This document shows positions 1 to 6,980 of a stretch of 21,927 nucleotides of DNA, in pieces. Origin of the DNA: Bacteroides sp. CAG:530. Lineage in GTDB: Bacteria; Bacteroidota; Bacteroidia; Bacteroidales; Bacteroidaceae. The notes beneath the pieces were generated by a model. That model ran no database searches and was not told where the DNA came from. It worked only from the letters and a program-made list of their open reading frames with translations. The stretch covers positions 1 to 21,927 of the forward strand of contig FR881287.1 in assembly GCA_000434735.1 (NCBI GenBank), read 5' to 3'. The stretch's first letter is position 1. Each line of letters opens with the position of its first letter. A program made the translations under genes and the position numbers.

Positions 1-64
1 GCTCAGTCGATAGAGCATTAGCCTTCCAAGCTGAGGGTCGCGGGTTTGAGCCCCGTCTTCCGCT
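1..64 (+). tRNA. tRNA-Gly (anticodon TCC), 5' end cut by window
   Basis: The window opens at the D arm (GCTC...GAGC). The anticodon stem TTAGC/GCTGA closes on the loop CTTCCAA, which presents TCC and so reads GGA glycine codons. The T arm is GCGGG-TTTGAGC-CCCGT, and the 3' acceptor strand CTTCCGC runs from 57 to 63 with T64 as discriminator base. No CCA is encoded. The first acceptor strand (expected GCGGAAG) lies before the window. Confidence 0.93.
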
Positions 65-69
65 CTCAT

Positions 70-112
70 AAAAGTCAGATAGCATCGAAAGATTCTATCT
101 GACTTTTGTTTT
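70..112 (+). terminator. Rho-independent terminator after tRNA-Gly
   Basis: AAAAGTCAGATAG (70-82) pairs with CTATCTGACTTTT (95-107), a 13-bp stem. The loop holds a second small stem, ATC/GAT, closed by a GAAA tetraloop (87-90). The stem is followed by the T-rich run TTTTGTTTT. It begins six bases after the tRNA, so it ends that transcript. Confidence 0.88.
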
Positions 113-200
113 ATACCATCCGCAGAACGCCTCTCCTACTGCACTCCTGCAATCATCATTCTATAATATTGTATATTTTATTTGCAAAAAGACAGCATTC

Positions 201-232
201 TTTTCTTTTTGTGAAAACTATTTGTATTTTTG
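201..232 (+). promoter_or_regulatory. Bacteroidetes-type promoter for proB
   Basis: TATTTTTG (225-232) matches the Bacteroidetes -7 consensus TAnnTTTG exactly. A TTTT (201-204) sits 20 bases upstream where TTTG is expected, so the -33 box is imperfect. The implied transcription start, near 237-240, leaves a leader of about 20 nt before the proB ATG. The call rests on consensus matching only. Confidence 0.5.
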
Positions 233-256
233 CCAAATACCAAAAACAATTAGACA

Positions 257-1330
257 ATGCGAATAGTTATCAAAGTAGGCAGCAACGTGCTGACACGCGA
301 CGACGGGAAGCTCGACATTACACGCATGTCGGCGTTGGTGGACCAGATAGCATGGCTCCGCCAGCAGGGACACGAAGTGATATTGGTATCGAGCGGAGCG
401 GTGGCCAGCGGACGAGGCGAACTCGCCGTAAGCCGCAAACTGGATAATGTGGCACAGCGCCAACTGTTCTCGGCTTTAGGACAAGCCAAACTAATCAACC
501 TATATTACGATTTATTCCGCGAGTACCACATCCACGTGGGACAAGTGCTCACCATGAAAGAAAGCTTCTCTACCCGGCGCGAATACCTCAACCAGAGGGC
601 ATGCATGGAGGTGATGCTCGACAACGGGGTGATTCCGATAGTCAACGAGAACGATACGGTGAGCGTAACCGAGCTGATGTTTACCGATAACGACGAACTG
701 TCGGGACTCATAGCGTCTATGCTCGACGCCGACGAGCTGATTATCCTGAGTAATATAGACGGCATATACAACGGCTCGCCTAAAGACCCACGCTCTGAAA
801 TAATACCTATCGTAACACCCGACCGCAACCTGAGCGACTACATTCAGCAGGAGAAAAGCGGATTCGGACGAGGCGGAATGACAGCCAAGTGCAACATAGC
901 ACGCCTGATAGCCGACGAAGGTATCAAGGTAATAATAGCCAACGGCAAGCGCGACGACATACTGATGCGCCTTATCAGTAATGCGCCCGACACGCCGCAC
1001 ACCGAATTCACGCCTAACCCAAACGCTACGGCTTCTACCATGAAGAAATGGATAGCCCACAGCGGAAGCTTCACAAAAGGAAGCATCCACATAAACCGTA
1101 AGGCTACAGAAGCACTATGCGGCGACAGAGCGGTAAGTCTTCTGCCTGTGGGAGTAACCGCCATAGAAGGAGATTTCGAAGAAGGAGACATCGTGAGCAT
1201 TATTTCCGACAATGGAGAACCCATCGGCATAGGAAGAAGCGGATACAGCAGCGACGAGGCACGGAAATGCATCGGACAGCACGACCAGAAGCCTATAGTA
1301 CATTACGATTATCTTGTAATCAATCCGTAA
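257..1330 (+). CDS. proB: Glutamate 5-kinase (ProB)
   Basis: Cytosolic enzyme of the first proline-synthesis step: it phosphorylates L-glutamate with ATP to gamma-glutamyl phosphate, which ProA reduces next. The 357 residues start with the amino-acid-kinase motif KVGSN (6-10). SSGA (45-48), NEND (130-133), FTDND (142-146) and the glycine-rich GRGGM (204-208) follow, all typical of ProB. Residues from about 272 to 355 fit the C-terminal PUA domain of the long form of the enzyme, so the gene is full length. The ATG lies about 20 nt after a predicted transcription start in an A-rich leader. proA begins 40 nt downstream on the same strand, so the two are very likely co-transcribed. Feedback inhibition by proline is known for the family but cannot be read here. 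Confidence 0.97.
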   Translation: MRIVIKVGSNVLTRDDGKLDITRMSALVDQIAWLRQQGHEVILVSSGAVASGRGELAVSRKLDNVAQRQLFSALGQAKLINLYYDLFREYHIHVGQVLTMKESFSTRREYLNQRACMEVMLDNGVIPIVNENDTVSVTELMFTDNDELSGLIASMLDADELIILSNIDGIYNGSPKDPRSEIIPIVTPDRNLSDYIQQEKSGFGRGGMTAKCNIARLIADEGIKVIIANGKRDDILMRLISNAPDTPHTEFTPNPNATASTMKKWIAHSGSFTKGSIHINRKATEALCGDRAVSLLPVGVTAIEGDFEEGDIVSIISDNGEPIGIGRSGYSSDEARKCIGQHDQKPIVHYDYLVINP

Positions 1331-1370
1331 CAAATTACAATCAAAAACGACCAATAAATACCGAAAGCCT

Positions 1371-2615
1371 ATGAACGAGATATTTTCGGCAGTAAAGACT
1401 GCCAGCAGAAAGATAGCCCTGCTTTCCGACGACAAAAGAAACGAAGTGTTAAGAGCTGTAGCCGACGCCATCATCACCAGCCAGGAATCGCTGTTGCAAG
1501 CTAACGCCAAAGACTTGGAGCGGATGAGCCCGGAGAATCCTCTTTACGATCGTCTGCAGCTCACCACCAAGCGCTTGGAAGGCATCGCCTCGGACATACG
1601 CAACGTAAGCACACTGCCATCCCCTCTGGGATATGTCAGCAAAGAGAGAACTTTGCCCAACGGACTGCACCTGCATCGCGTAAGCGTACCCTTCGGAGTG
1701 ATAGGCATAATATACGAAGCACGCCCCAACGTAACGTTCGACGTGTTCTCGCTCTGCTTTAAAAGCGGAAACGCCTGCGTACTGAAGGGAGGACGAGATG
1801 CAGACTTCTCAAACCAAGCCGCCGTCAGTCTGATTCATGACGTACTGAAACAGCACGATATTCCTACCGATGCGGTGGCATTGCTTCCGGCTACTCACGA
1901 AGCCGCCATGCAATTGCTAAACGCCAAAGGATACGTAGACCTCTGCATCCCCCGTGGCGGACGTAAGCTGATTGATTTTGTAAGAGATACAGCTCGCATT
2001 CCAGTCATCGAAACCGGAGCCGGAGTGGTGAATACATATTTCGATAAAGACGGAGATACCGAAATGGGCAAACGCATCATAAACAATGCCAAGACAAGAA
2101 GAGTGAGCGTTTGCAACGCCCTCGACTGCCTCTTGATTAACAAAGACCGCCTAAGCGACTTGCCCGAGCTATGCCAACCGCTATCTGAGAGCCACGTAAT
2201 TATCTACGCCGACGAGCCTGCATACCAATCGCTCAGAGGGCACTACCCCATCGAGCTACTGCAACACGCCACCGACGACAGTTTCGGAACGGAATTCATG
2301 GACTACAAGATGGCCATCCGCACAGTTTCTTCGGTAGAAGAAGCCTTACAACACATCGACCTCTACGGTTCCGGACACAGCGAGTGCATCATCACCGATA
2401 ACGAAAGCACCGCCCGTGCCTTCCAGAGCCAAGTAGACGCAGCCTGCGTATACTGGAACGCCACAACAAGCTTCACCGACGGAGCACAATTCGGACTGGG
2501 AGCTGAGATAGGCATCAGCACACAGAAGCTGGGCGCACGCGGACCGATGGCACTCGAAGAAATAACCACATACAAGTGGCTCATAGAAGGAGACGGACAA
2601 ATAAGAGCAAAATAA
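1371..2615 (+). CDS. proA: Gamma-glutamyl phosphate reductase (ProA)
   Basis: Cytosolic NADPH-dependent enzyme that reduces gamma-glutamyl phosphate to glutamate 5-semialdehyde, which cyclises and is reduced by ProC. The 414 residues match the usual family length. Visible hallmarks are the segment PFGVIGIIYEARPN (107-120), the catalytic cysteine in SVCNALD (C248) and the C-terminal run FGLGAEIGISTQKLGARGP. It follows proB by 40 nt with no terminator or clear promoter between them, consistent with a proBA operon and channelling of the unstable phosphate. No proC or arg gene follows in the window: the next gene is a SIMPL protein with its own candidate promoter, so the operon probably ends here, although no hairpin terminator is obvious after the stop. 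Confidence 0.97.
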   Translation: MNEIFSAVKTASRKIALLSDDKRNEVLRAVADAIITSQESLLQANAKDLERMSPENPLYDRLQLTTKRLEGIASDIRNVSTLPSPLGYVSKERTLPNGLHLHRVSVPFGVIGIIYEARPNVTFDVFSLCFKSGNACVLKGGRDADFSNQAAVSLIHDVLKQHDIPTDAVALLPATHEAAMQLLNAKGYVDLCIPRGGRKLIDFVRDTARIPVIETGAGVVNTYFDKDGDTEMGKRIINNAKTRRVSVCNALDCLLINKDRLSDLPELCQPLSESHVIIYADEPAYQSLRGHYPIELLQHATDDSFGTEFMDYKMAIRTVSSVEEALQHIDLYGSGHSECIITDNESTARAFQSQVDAACVYWNATTSFTDGAQFGLGAEIGISTQKLGARGPMALEEITTYKWLIEGDGQIRAK

Positions 2616-2638
2616 AGAAAACATTCACGCGTCAGAAT

Positions 2639-2670
2639 ATTGTTTTACTCAGTAATATTACATATCTTCG
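2639..2670 (+). promoter_or_regulatory. Candidate promoter for the SIMPL-domain gene
   Basis: ATTG (2639-2642) and TATCTTCG (2663-2670) are 20 bases apart. They match the Bacteroidetes TTTG / TAnnTTTG pair with one mismatch in each box. The predicted transcription start near 2676 gives a leader of about 55 nt, very A-rich, before the ATG at 2731. This separates the gene from proBA. Confidence 0.4.
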
Positions 2671-2730
2671 TAGAAATGAAGAATTTGAAGAACTAAAAAA
2701 AAGACTACTAATTTTTAAATTACTACGGAC

Positions 2731-3435
2731 ATGAAAAATTTCAGAATTGAATCTATCGTCATCGCAGTAGGATTCCTGCTACTCGGACTATGCATTAAAG
2801 GAGGATTCAGTACATTCACACAAGGAAAGCGCAGTGTAAACGTAAAAGGATTGGCCGAAATGGAAGTTCCAGCCGACAAGGTTACATGGCCATTAGTATA
2901 CAAATGTCTTGGCAACGACATGGAGTCATTATACGCCGAAATCAAGCAGTCTAATCGAACAATCGTCGCCTTCTTGAAAGAAAAAGGCATAACCGAATCA
3001 GAAATCAGCATAAATGCTCCTGAAATCATAGATATGAAGGCCGAAAGATACAGCGACACCAGCAACATGCAGTTCCGCTATAACGTAACCACCGTAATCA
3101 CAGTGACATCTAGCAAGGTAGATTTAGTAAGAAGCCTGATAACTGAACAAGGAGAATTACTGAACCGTGGCATAGCCATCACATCGGGCGACTACAGATA
3201 TAACGTTAACTATGCATATACAGGGCTAAACAAAATCAAGCCGCAGATGATTGAAGAAGCTACAAAGAACGCACGCACCGCTGCCGAGAAGTTCGCAAAA
3301 GACTCCGACAGCAAGCTTGGAAAAATACGTACCGCCTATCAAGGACAGTTTAGCATAGAAGATAGAGATGCGAATACTCCTTACCTTAAAAAGGTACGCG
3401 TAGTGACATCAATAGAATACTTGCTCGAAGATTAA
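2731..3435 (+). CDS. SIMPL (DUF541) domain envelope protein
   Basis: A 234-residue protein with an N-terminal hydrophobic segment (about residues 7-25). It acts as either an uncleaved anchor or a signal peptide, so the rest should face the periplasm. The mature part begins with GKRSVNVKGLAEMEVPADKVTW, split here as GKRSVNVKGLAE and MEVPADKVTW, the characteristic opening of SIMPL/DUF541 proteins (E. coli YggE, Brucella BP26). Later parts, such as ITSGDYRYNVNYAYTGLN and the helix with EEATKNARTAAEKFA, also fit the family. Members form oligomeric rings and have been linked to oxidative-stress tolerance, but no biochemical activity is settled. The gene stands alone, with its own candidate promoter and a clear terminator. 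Family assignment is firm; function is open. Confidence 0.88.
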   Translation: MKNFRIESIVIAVGFLLLGLCIKGGFSTFTQGKRSVNVKGLAEMEVPADKVTWPLVYKCLGNDMESLYAEIKQSNRTIVAFLKEKGITESEISINAPEIIDMKAERYSDTSNMQFRYNVTTVITVTSSKVDLVRSLITEQGELLNRGIAITSGDYRYNVNYAYTGLNKIKPQMIEEATKNARTAAEKFAKDSDSKLGKIRTAYQGQFSIEDRDANTPYLKKVRVVTSIEYLLED

Positions 3436-3487
3436 CCGAACGAATATCTCGGAATACTCCCGATAACATAATGAATAACTGACAAAT

Positions 3488-3537
3488 AGCTTGTCCTAAT
3501 ATTAGCCACACCAAGGCGATATCGGGACAAGCTTTTT
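3488..3537 (+). terminator. Rho-independent terminator after the SIMPL gene
   Basis: AGCTTGTCC (3488-3496) pairs with GGACAAGCT (3525-3533), followed by TTTTT (3533-3537). The 28-base interior carries a small inner hairpin, GCC/GGC (3505-3507 with 3515-3517). It separates the SIMPL transcript from the antiporter gene. Confidence 0.8.
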
Positions 3538-3580
3538 CATTATATACACTTAATATGCGGTAAAACTCGTTAATATTGCT

Positions 3581-3588
3581 TACTTTTG
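3581..3588 (+). promoter_or_regulatory. Bacteroidetes -7 box for the antiporter gene
   Basis: TACTTTTG is an exact TAnnTTTG match. No good TTTG lies 19-21 bases upstream. The implied transcription start near 3593-3595 lies downstream of an upstream in-frame start at 3576, which argues that translation starts at the ATG at 3633 instead. Confidence 0.5.
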
Positions 3589-3632
3589 CAGCGTTTTTAT
3601 TTATAAGGATACAAACAAAACGCAAAAAGAGA

Positions 3633-4937
3633 ATGGATTTCAACAAACTTACCCCTATCGTGAACAAGCCCAACGGATGGGCGCTTATGCCCCTCGTAAT
3701 TTTTCTGGGTCTCTATCTGATAACCTCCATCATCATCAACGACTTCTACAAAGTCCCCATTACCGTGGCCTTCATTACCGCTTCGGCATACGCCATAGCT
3801 ACCACAAAGGGACTTAGCCTGAACGACCGCATCCTGCAGTTCTCTATCGGAGCGGCTAACAAGAATATCATGCTGATGATATGGATATTCATCTTGGCCG
3901 GAGCATTCGCACAGACAGCCAAAACAATGGGTGCCATAGACGCTACCGTAAACCTCACCCTGCAGTTGCTGCCCGATAACCTGCTCTTCGCCGGTATCTT
4001 TCTGGCATCATGCTTCATATCACTGTCTATCGGAACTTCTGTAGGTACCATCGTGGCCCTTGTGCCTGTGGCAGTAGGAATAGCTGCCAAGACAGACACC
4101 AGTCTGCCTATGGTAACCGCCATAGTTGCCGGAGGAGCCTTCTTTGGCGATAATCTGTCGTTCATATCAGACACCACAATTGCCGCCACCCGCACCCAAG
4201 GCTGCGTAATGCGCGACAAGTTCCGCGTAAACTGCTTCATAGCCATCCCTGCAGCACTGCTTGTACTGTCGTACTACGTGATATACGGTCTGGAATTTGA
4301 AATTCCCACCGAAGCCGCAAGCGTAGAATTCCCTAAAGTCATCCCCTATCTTATAGTACTGGGTACTGCCATAGCCGGAATGAACGTCACTTTAGTATTG
4401 GTCCTTGGTATATTGTCAGCCGGAATCATCGGCATGATGTACGGCAGCTTCGACCTGTTCGGCTGGTTCAGAGCCATGAGCGACGGAATAATGGGCATGG
4501 GCGAACTCATCATAGTAACGCTTCTGGCCGCCGGAATGCTGGAGCTGATCCGTTTTAACGGAGGCGTAGATTTCATCCTGCACAAGCTTACCAAGCACAT
4601 AAGCAACAAGCGCGGAGCCGAGTTCAGCATAGCCGCCTTGGTCAGCCTGGCCAACTTGTGTACAGCCAACAATACCATCGCCATCATCACCGTAGGCCCC
4701 TTGGCAAGCAACATAGCCGAGCAGTACAAGATAGACAAGCGTAAAAGCGCCAGTCTGCTCGACACATTTTCGTGCGTAATACAAGGTATAATCCCCTACG
4801 GAGCGCAGATGCTGATAGCCGCCGAGCTGTCACACCTCTCACCCATCAGCATCATCGGCTACCTGTATTACCCCATAACATTGGGCCTTGTGGCGATAAT
4901 TTTCATCATTTTCCGCCTTCCGAGACGATTTTCTTGA
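3633..4937 (+). CDS. NhaC-family Na+/H+ antiporter
   Basis: An inner-membrane transporter expected to exchange Na+ for H+, supporting pH and sodium homeostasis. It is 434 residues long from the chosen start and almost entirely hydrophobic, with roughly eleven to twelve membrane segments. Family hallmarks include the loop SIGTSVGTIVALVPVAVGIA (132-151) and GGAFFGDNLSFISDTT (167-182), the NhaC-type intramembrane GDNLSxISDTT signature. A second conserved stretch near the C-terminus is NLCTANNTIAII. The reading frame extends upstream to 3576, but that would add a short basic extension beginning before the predicted transcription start. The ATG at 3633 gives the natural N-terminus MDFNKLTPIV. It is monocistronic, between a terminator and the tRNA-Asp promoter. 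The true substrate (Na+ alone, or an organic acid/Na+ pair as in some NhaC relatives) cannot be read from sequence. Confidence 0.9.
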   Translation: MDFNKLTPIVNKPNGWALMPLVIFLGLYLITSIIINDFYKVPITVAFITASAYAIATTKGLSLNDRILQFSIGAANKNIMLMIWIFILAGAFAQTAKTMGAIDATVNLTLQLLPDNLLFAGIFLASCFISLSIGTSVGTIVALVPVAVGIAAKTDTSLPMVTAIVAGGAFFGDNLSFISDTTIAATRTQGCVMRDKFRVNCFIAIPAALLVLSYYVIYGLEFEIPTEAASVEFPKVIPYLIVLGTAIAGMNVTLVLVLGILSAGIIGMMYGSFDLFGWFRAMSDGIMGMGELIIVTLLAAGMLELIRFNGGVDFILHKLTKHISNKRGAEFSIAALVSLANLCTANNTIAIITVGPLASNIAEQYKIDKRKSASLLDTFSCVIQGIIPYGAQMLIAAELSHLSPISIIGYLYYPITLGLVAIIFIIFRLPRRFS

Positions 4938-4954
4938 AAATATTTGCCGAAATA

Positions 4955-4985
4955 TTTGGAGTTTGAAAAAATTGCGCTACCTTTG
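4955..4985 (+). promoter_or_regulatory. Canonical Bacteroidetes promoter of the tRNA-Asp pair
   Basis: TTTG (4955-4958), a 19-base spacer and TACCTTTG (4978-4985) match the consensus exactly at both boxes. It begins 18 bases after the antiporter stop and would give a pre-tRNA leader of about 40 nt. Confidence 0.75.
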
Positions 4986-5030
4986 CACCCGCAATCGAGA
5001 GAGATAGCAAACAAAAAACAAACTCTAAAT

Positions 5031-5107
5031 GGTGCGTTAGTTCAGTTGGTTAGAATACATGCCTGTCACGCATGGGGTCACGGGTTCGAGTCCCGTACGC
5101 ACCGCCA
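5031..5107 (+). tRNA. tRNA-Asp (GTC), copy 1, with encoded CCA
   Basis: The acceptor stem is GGTGCGT/ACGCACC. The D arm is GTTC...GAAT, and the anticodon stem CATGC/GCATG closes on CTGTCAC with anticodon GTC. The T arm is ACGGG-TTCGAGT-CCCGT. The discriminator base is G5104, and CCA follows directly at 5105-5107, unlike in copy 2. The 74-base body is identical to the second copy. Confidence 0.97.
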
Positions 5108-5135
5108 ATAGAGATAAAAACAAACAACCTTCAAT

Positions 5136-5209
5136 GGTGCGTTAGTTCAGTTGGTTAGAATACATGCCTGTCACGCATGGGGTCACGGGTTCGAGTCCCG
5201 TACGCACCG
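5136..5209 (+). tRNA. tRNA-Asp (GTC), copy 2, no encoded CCA
   Basis: This copy is base-for-base identical to copy 1 over 74 bases and repeats it with a 105-base period. After discriminator G5209 the sequence reads CAG rather than CCA, so CCA must be added by nucleotidyltransferase. The 28-base spacer after copy 1's CCA is A-rich and carries no promoter box, so both copies share one precursor transcript. Confidence 0.97.
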
Positions 5210-5212
5210 CAG

Positions 5213-5246
5213 TCCATCTTCAATTAGTTTTGAAGGTGGATTTTTT
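5213..5246 (+). terminator. Rho-independent terminator of the tRNA-Asp operon
   Basis: TCCATCTTCAA (5213-5223) pairs with TTGAAGGTGGA (5230-5240) over 11 bp, including one T-G wobble, with a six-base loop. TTTTTT follows at 5241-5246. It starts four bases after the second tRNA. Confidence 0.88.
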
Positions 5247-5359
5247 ATTTTATACAATCGCTCTTTTTATCTTGTGCAGCGACAGTCAAAGAGAGCAGTG
5301 ATAGAATTATCAATAAATAACCACAAAGACCGCAAACACAAGAAATTAGGATTCTCTTT

Positions 5360-5391
5360 TTTGTTGCTATACGTCTTTTTTTCTATCTTTG
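5360..5391 (+). promoter_or_regulatory. Canonical Bacteroidetes promoter of the Rpn-family gene
   Basis: TTTG (5360-5363), a 20-base spacer and TATCTTTG (5384-5391) match both consensus boxes exactly. The transcription start should be near 5397, giving a leader of about 20 nt before the ATG at 5419. Confidence 0.7.
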
Positions 5392-5418
5392 CTCATATCA
5401 ATGTTTTAAGTTAAGGAC

Positions 5419-6375
5419 ATGAACAACAGTAATCAAGTAATCCGATTCGACTGGGCAATGAAAAGACTGCTCCGCAATAAGGCGAACTTCAGCGTATTAG
5501 AAGGCTTGCTCACTACCCTTTTGAATGAGAAAATCACTATCCAGAAGTTACTGGAAAGCGAAAGTAATCAGGAAGACGAATTCGACAAGTACAATCGTGT
5601 AGACATGCTTGCCGAAAATTCCAAGGGTGAACTTGTGCTTATAGAGGTACAGAATAATAATGAATACGCCTATTTTCAGCGTATGCTGTTTGGTACATCT
5701 AAACTAGTTACAGAATATATAAATCGTGGCGAAGGGTACGATAAAGTACGCAAAGTGTACAGCGTTAACATTGTATATTTCTCTTTAGGCCACGGAACGG
5801 ATTTCGTGTACCACGGAAAGACTGAGTTCAAAGGCATCCATAACGGAGACATTCTACAACTAACGCCTTTTCAGAAGCAAACATTCAAGGTTGATGCAGT
5901 AAGCCAACTATACCCAGAGTATTATATTCTAAAGGTGAACGACTTCAATCAAGTAGCGAAGAGTCCATTAGAAGAATGGATTTATTACCTGAACACAGGC
6001 AACATTCCTTCTGACGCTACCGCTCCCGGATTGGAAGAAGCTAGAGAACGGTTAAAGCTGGACAGCATGACAAAAGATGAGCTGTCGGCATACTACCGTC
6101 ATTTAGATAATGTTGTCATTCTCAGAAGTAATATACAGACTGAACGCATGGAAGGTCGTATGGAAGGTCGTGAACAAGGACTTGCAGAAGGTCGTGAACA
6201 AGGGCTTGCTGAAGGACGGGCTGAAGGGCACGCTGAAGGCATGGAAGAAGGTTTAGAAAAAGGCAGAATGGAAACAAACATAGAGAACGCCCGCAACTTA
6301 AAGAAATTAGGAGTAGCTATCGATATTATTTCGCAAGCTACCGGATTGTCTAAGAAAGATATAGAAACGCTATAA
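5419..6375 (+). CDS. Rpn / PD-(D/E)XK nuclease-family protein
   Basis: A 318-residue cytosolic protein of the PD-(D/E)XK group often labelled Rpn or 'nuclease family transposase'. E. coli relatives (RpnA-E) are DNA nucleases linked to RecA-independent recombination and phage defence. The start RFDWAMKRLLRNKANFSVLEG is the family opening, split here as RFDWAMKRLL and RNKANFSVLEG. The active-site residues are D62 (RVDM) and E76-x-Q78 (IEVQ). A helical linker follows, then a low-complexity run of EG-type repeats (about 244-283, for example EGREQGLA twice). It ends in a small helical tail, SQATGLSKKDIETL, which resembles the end of many Rpn proteins. Its own canonical promoter and strong terminator bound it, downstream of tRNA genes, so it looks like a self-contained module. 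Nuclease activity is inferred from the motif only; transposition is not supported by any flanking structure. Confidence 0.88.
   Translation: MNNSNQVIRFDWAMKRLLRNKANFSVLEGLLTTLLNEKITIQKLLESESNQEDEFDKYNRVDMLAENSKGELVLIEVQNNNEYAYFQRMLFGTSKLVTEYINRGEGYDKVRKVYSVNIVYFSLGHGTDFVYHGKTEFKGIHNGDILQLTPFQKQTFKVDAVSQLYPEYYILKVNDFNQVAKSPLEEWIYYLNTGNIPSDATAPGLEEARERLKLDSMTKDELSAYYRHLDNVVILRSNIQTERMEGRMEGREQGLAEGREQGLAEGRAEGHAEGMEEGLEKGRMETNIENARNLKKLGVAIDIISQATGLSKKDIETL
6163..6210 (+). repeat. Tandem 24-bp in-frame repeat inside the Rpn-family gene
   Basis: Two adjacent 24-base units (6163-6186 and 6187-6210) differ at only two bases and each encodes EGREQGLA. Degenerate EG(R/H/M) units flank them on both sides (6148-6270). 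Copy-number change by slippage would add or remove eight residues without breaking the frame. Confidence 0.85.
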
Positions 6376-6384
6376 ATCTATCAT

Positions 6385-6429
6385 AAATACCGCGACTCAC
6401 CCCTACATTATGAGTCGCGGTATTTTTTT
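6385..6429 (+). terminator. Strong Rho-independent terminator after the Rpn gene
   Basis: AAATACCGCGACTCA (6385-6399) pairs perfectly with TGAGTCGCGGTATTT (6411-6425), a 15-bp stem with an 11-base loop. The T-run continues to 6429. It starts ten bases after the stop codon. Confidence 0.93.
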
Positions 6430-6492
6430 GATGATTCACAAAACGTCTTAAACTCGTAAATTTATTGTAACAATTTCGTAAAACACCGTCCA

Positions 6493-6500
6493 TACCTTTG
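6493..6500 (+). promoter_or_regulatory. -7 box in front of the receptor remnant
   Basis: TACCTTTG is an exact TAnnTTTG match. The nearest TTG-like -33 candidate (ATTG, 6464-6467) is 25 bases upstream, so spacing is poor. It is probably the surviving promoter of the deleted gene at this site. Confidence 0.35.
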
Positions 6501-6514
6501 CGCCCAGTAAACTA

Positions 6515-6739
6515 TTGACATGCTCTGCAGAGGTAAACGAGAATCCAGAGATGGGTAACATTAGAGGTAGAATAACGGATACGGAAAAGCAGGCGCTGCC
6601 GGGTGCTACGGTAATGATTGAGGACTTGCACACGGGCGTTACTAGCGACATCAACGGTTATTATTCTCTGCCTAACCTGAAACCGGGTACTTATAAGGTG
6701 AAGATTACTTACGTGGGGTATTTTCGGCTGGCGCACTGA
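6515..6739 (+). pseudogene. N-terminal remnant of a TonB-dependent outer-membrane receptor
   Basis: The frame translates to the carboxypeptidase-D-like regulatory domain found at the front of SusC/RagA-type receptors: GNIRGRITD, ALPGATVMI, GVTSDINGYYSLPNL and GTYKVKITYVGY in order. After YVGY the family signal stops, the frame reads FRLAH and then ends at 6739, so over 90% of the receptor (plug and barrel) is missing. The front is also damaged. The frame has only a TTG at 6515 and a first ATG at 6551, with no signal peptide, although every functional receptor needs one. The 74 codons are therefore a decayed relic, not a working protein. A -7 promoter box just upstream may still transcribe it. 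The body is clean in sequence, so the deletion looks recent. Confidence 0.8.
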
Positions 6740-6885
6740 GCAGAAAAACAAAGCCAATAGAAGGCACTGTATTCTGTTCTAACGAACCGGGATTCTCAGT
6801 AATAGCAGCGTCAAAAAACAAACTCTGCCTGTATATGATAGACAAGAAAGGTAATGTGCTACACACGGTCAGCAAAACAAAATAA
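6721..6885 (+). pseudogene. C-terminal remnant of an unidentified protein, fused out of frame
   Basis: In the frame beginning near the end of the receptor remnant, an open stretch of about 55 codons reads SAGALSRKTKPIEGTVFCSN... and ends ...YMIDKKGNVLHTVSKTK with TAA at 6883-6885. It has no start codon of its own upstream of mid-fragment and directly abuts a terminator. It therefore looks like the last codons of a longer gene whose 5' part was lost. The frame differs from that of the receptor relic, which places the deletion junction near 6718-6725. I do not recognise the family; the last 25 residues look like a beta-strand pair. Confidence 0.55.
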
Positions 6886-6897
6886 TCAGAAAAAAAT

Positions 6898-6941
6898 AAG
6901 TTGCCGAAAGAGACCGAAACGCTCTTTTAGGCAACTTTTTT
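6898..6941. terminator. Bidirectional terminator between the gene wreck and the thioredoxin-fold gene
   Basis: AAGTTGCC (6898-6905) pairs with GGCAACTT (6930-6937), continued inward by AAAGAG/CTCTTT. T-run 6936-6941 serves plus-strand transcripts. The A-run at 6891-6896 gives the matching T-run for the minus-strand gene ending at 6981. Confidence 0.82.
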
Positions 6942-6980
6942 GCTTTTTGTTGTATTCAAGATAAAAAGAATCTTCCCGCT

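Noticed and set aside
106..447. A 113-codon frame overlapping the start of proB
   Set aside because: It is in a different frame from the clear ProB protein and has no recognisable domain.
3576..3632. Upstream in-frame start extending the antiporter by 19 residues
   Set aside because: It precedes the predicted transcription start implied by the -7 box at 3581-3588, and the extension is a short basic stretch unlike the family N-terminus.
4938..4960. AAATATTTG direct repeat after the antiporter stop, considered as a terminator or operator
   Set aside because: It forms no stable stem with a T-run, and its second copy overlaps the -33 box of the tRNA-Asp promoter, which explains it better.
5031..5250. 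tRNA-Asp locus considered as a phage or island attachment site
   Set aside because: No integrase lies nearby and I see no repeat of the tRNA 3' end further downstream other than the second complete tRNA gene.
5151..5414. An 87-codon frame starting inside the second tRNA-Asp
   Set aside because: It begins within a tRNA, runs through its terminator and shows no protein family pattern.
6148..6270. Repeats inside the Rpn gene considered as a CRISPR array
   Set aside because: The units are contiguous, in frame and encode EG-repeats; there are no spacers.
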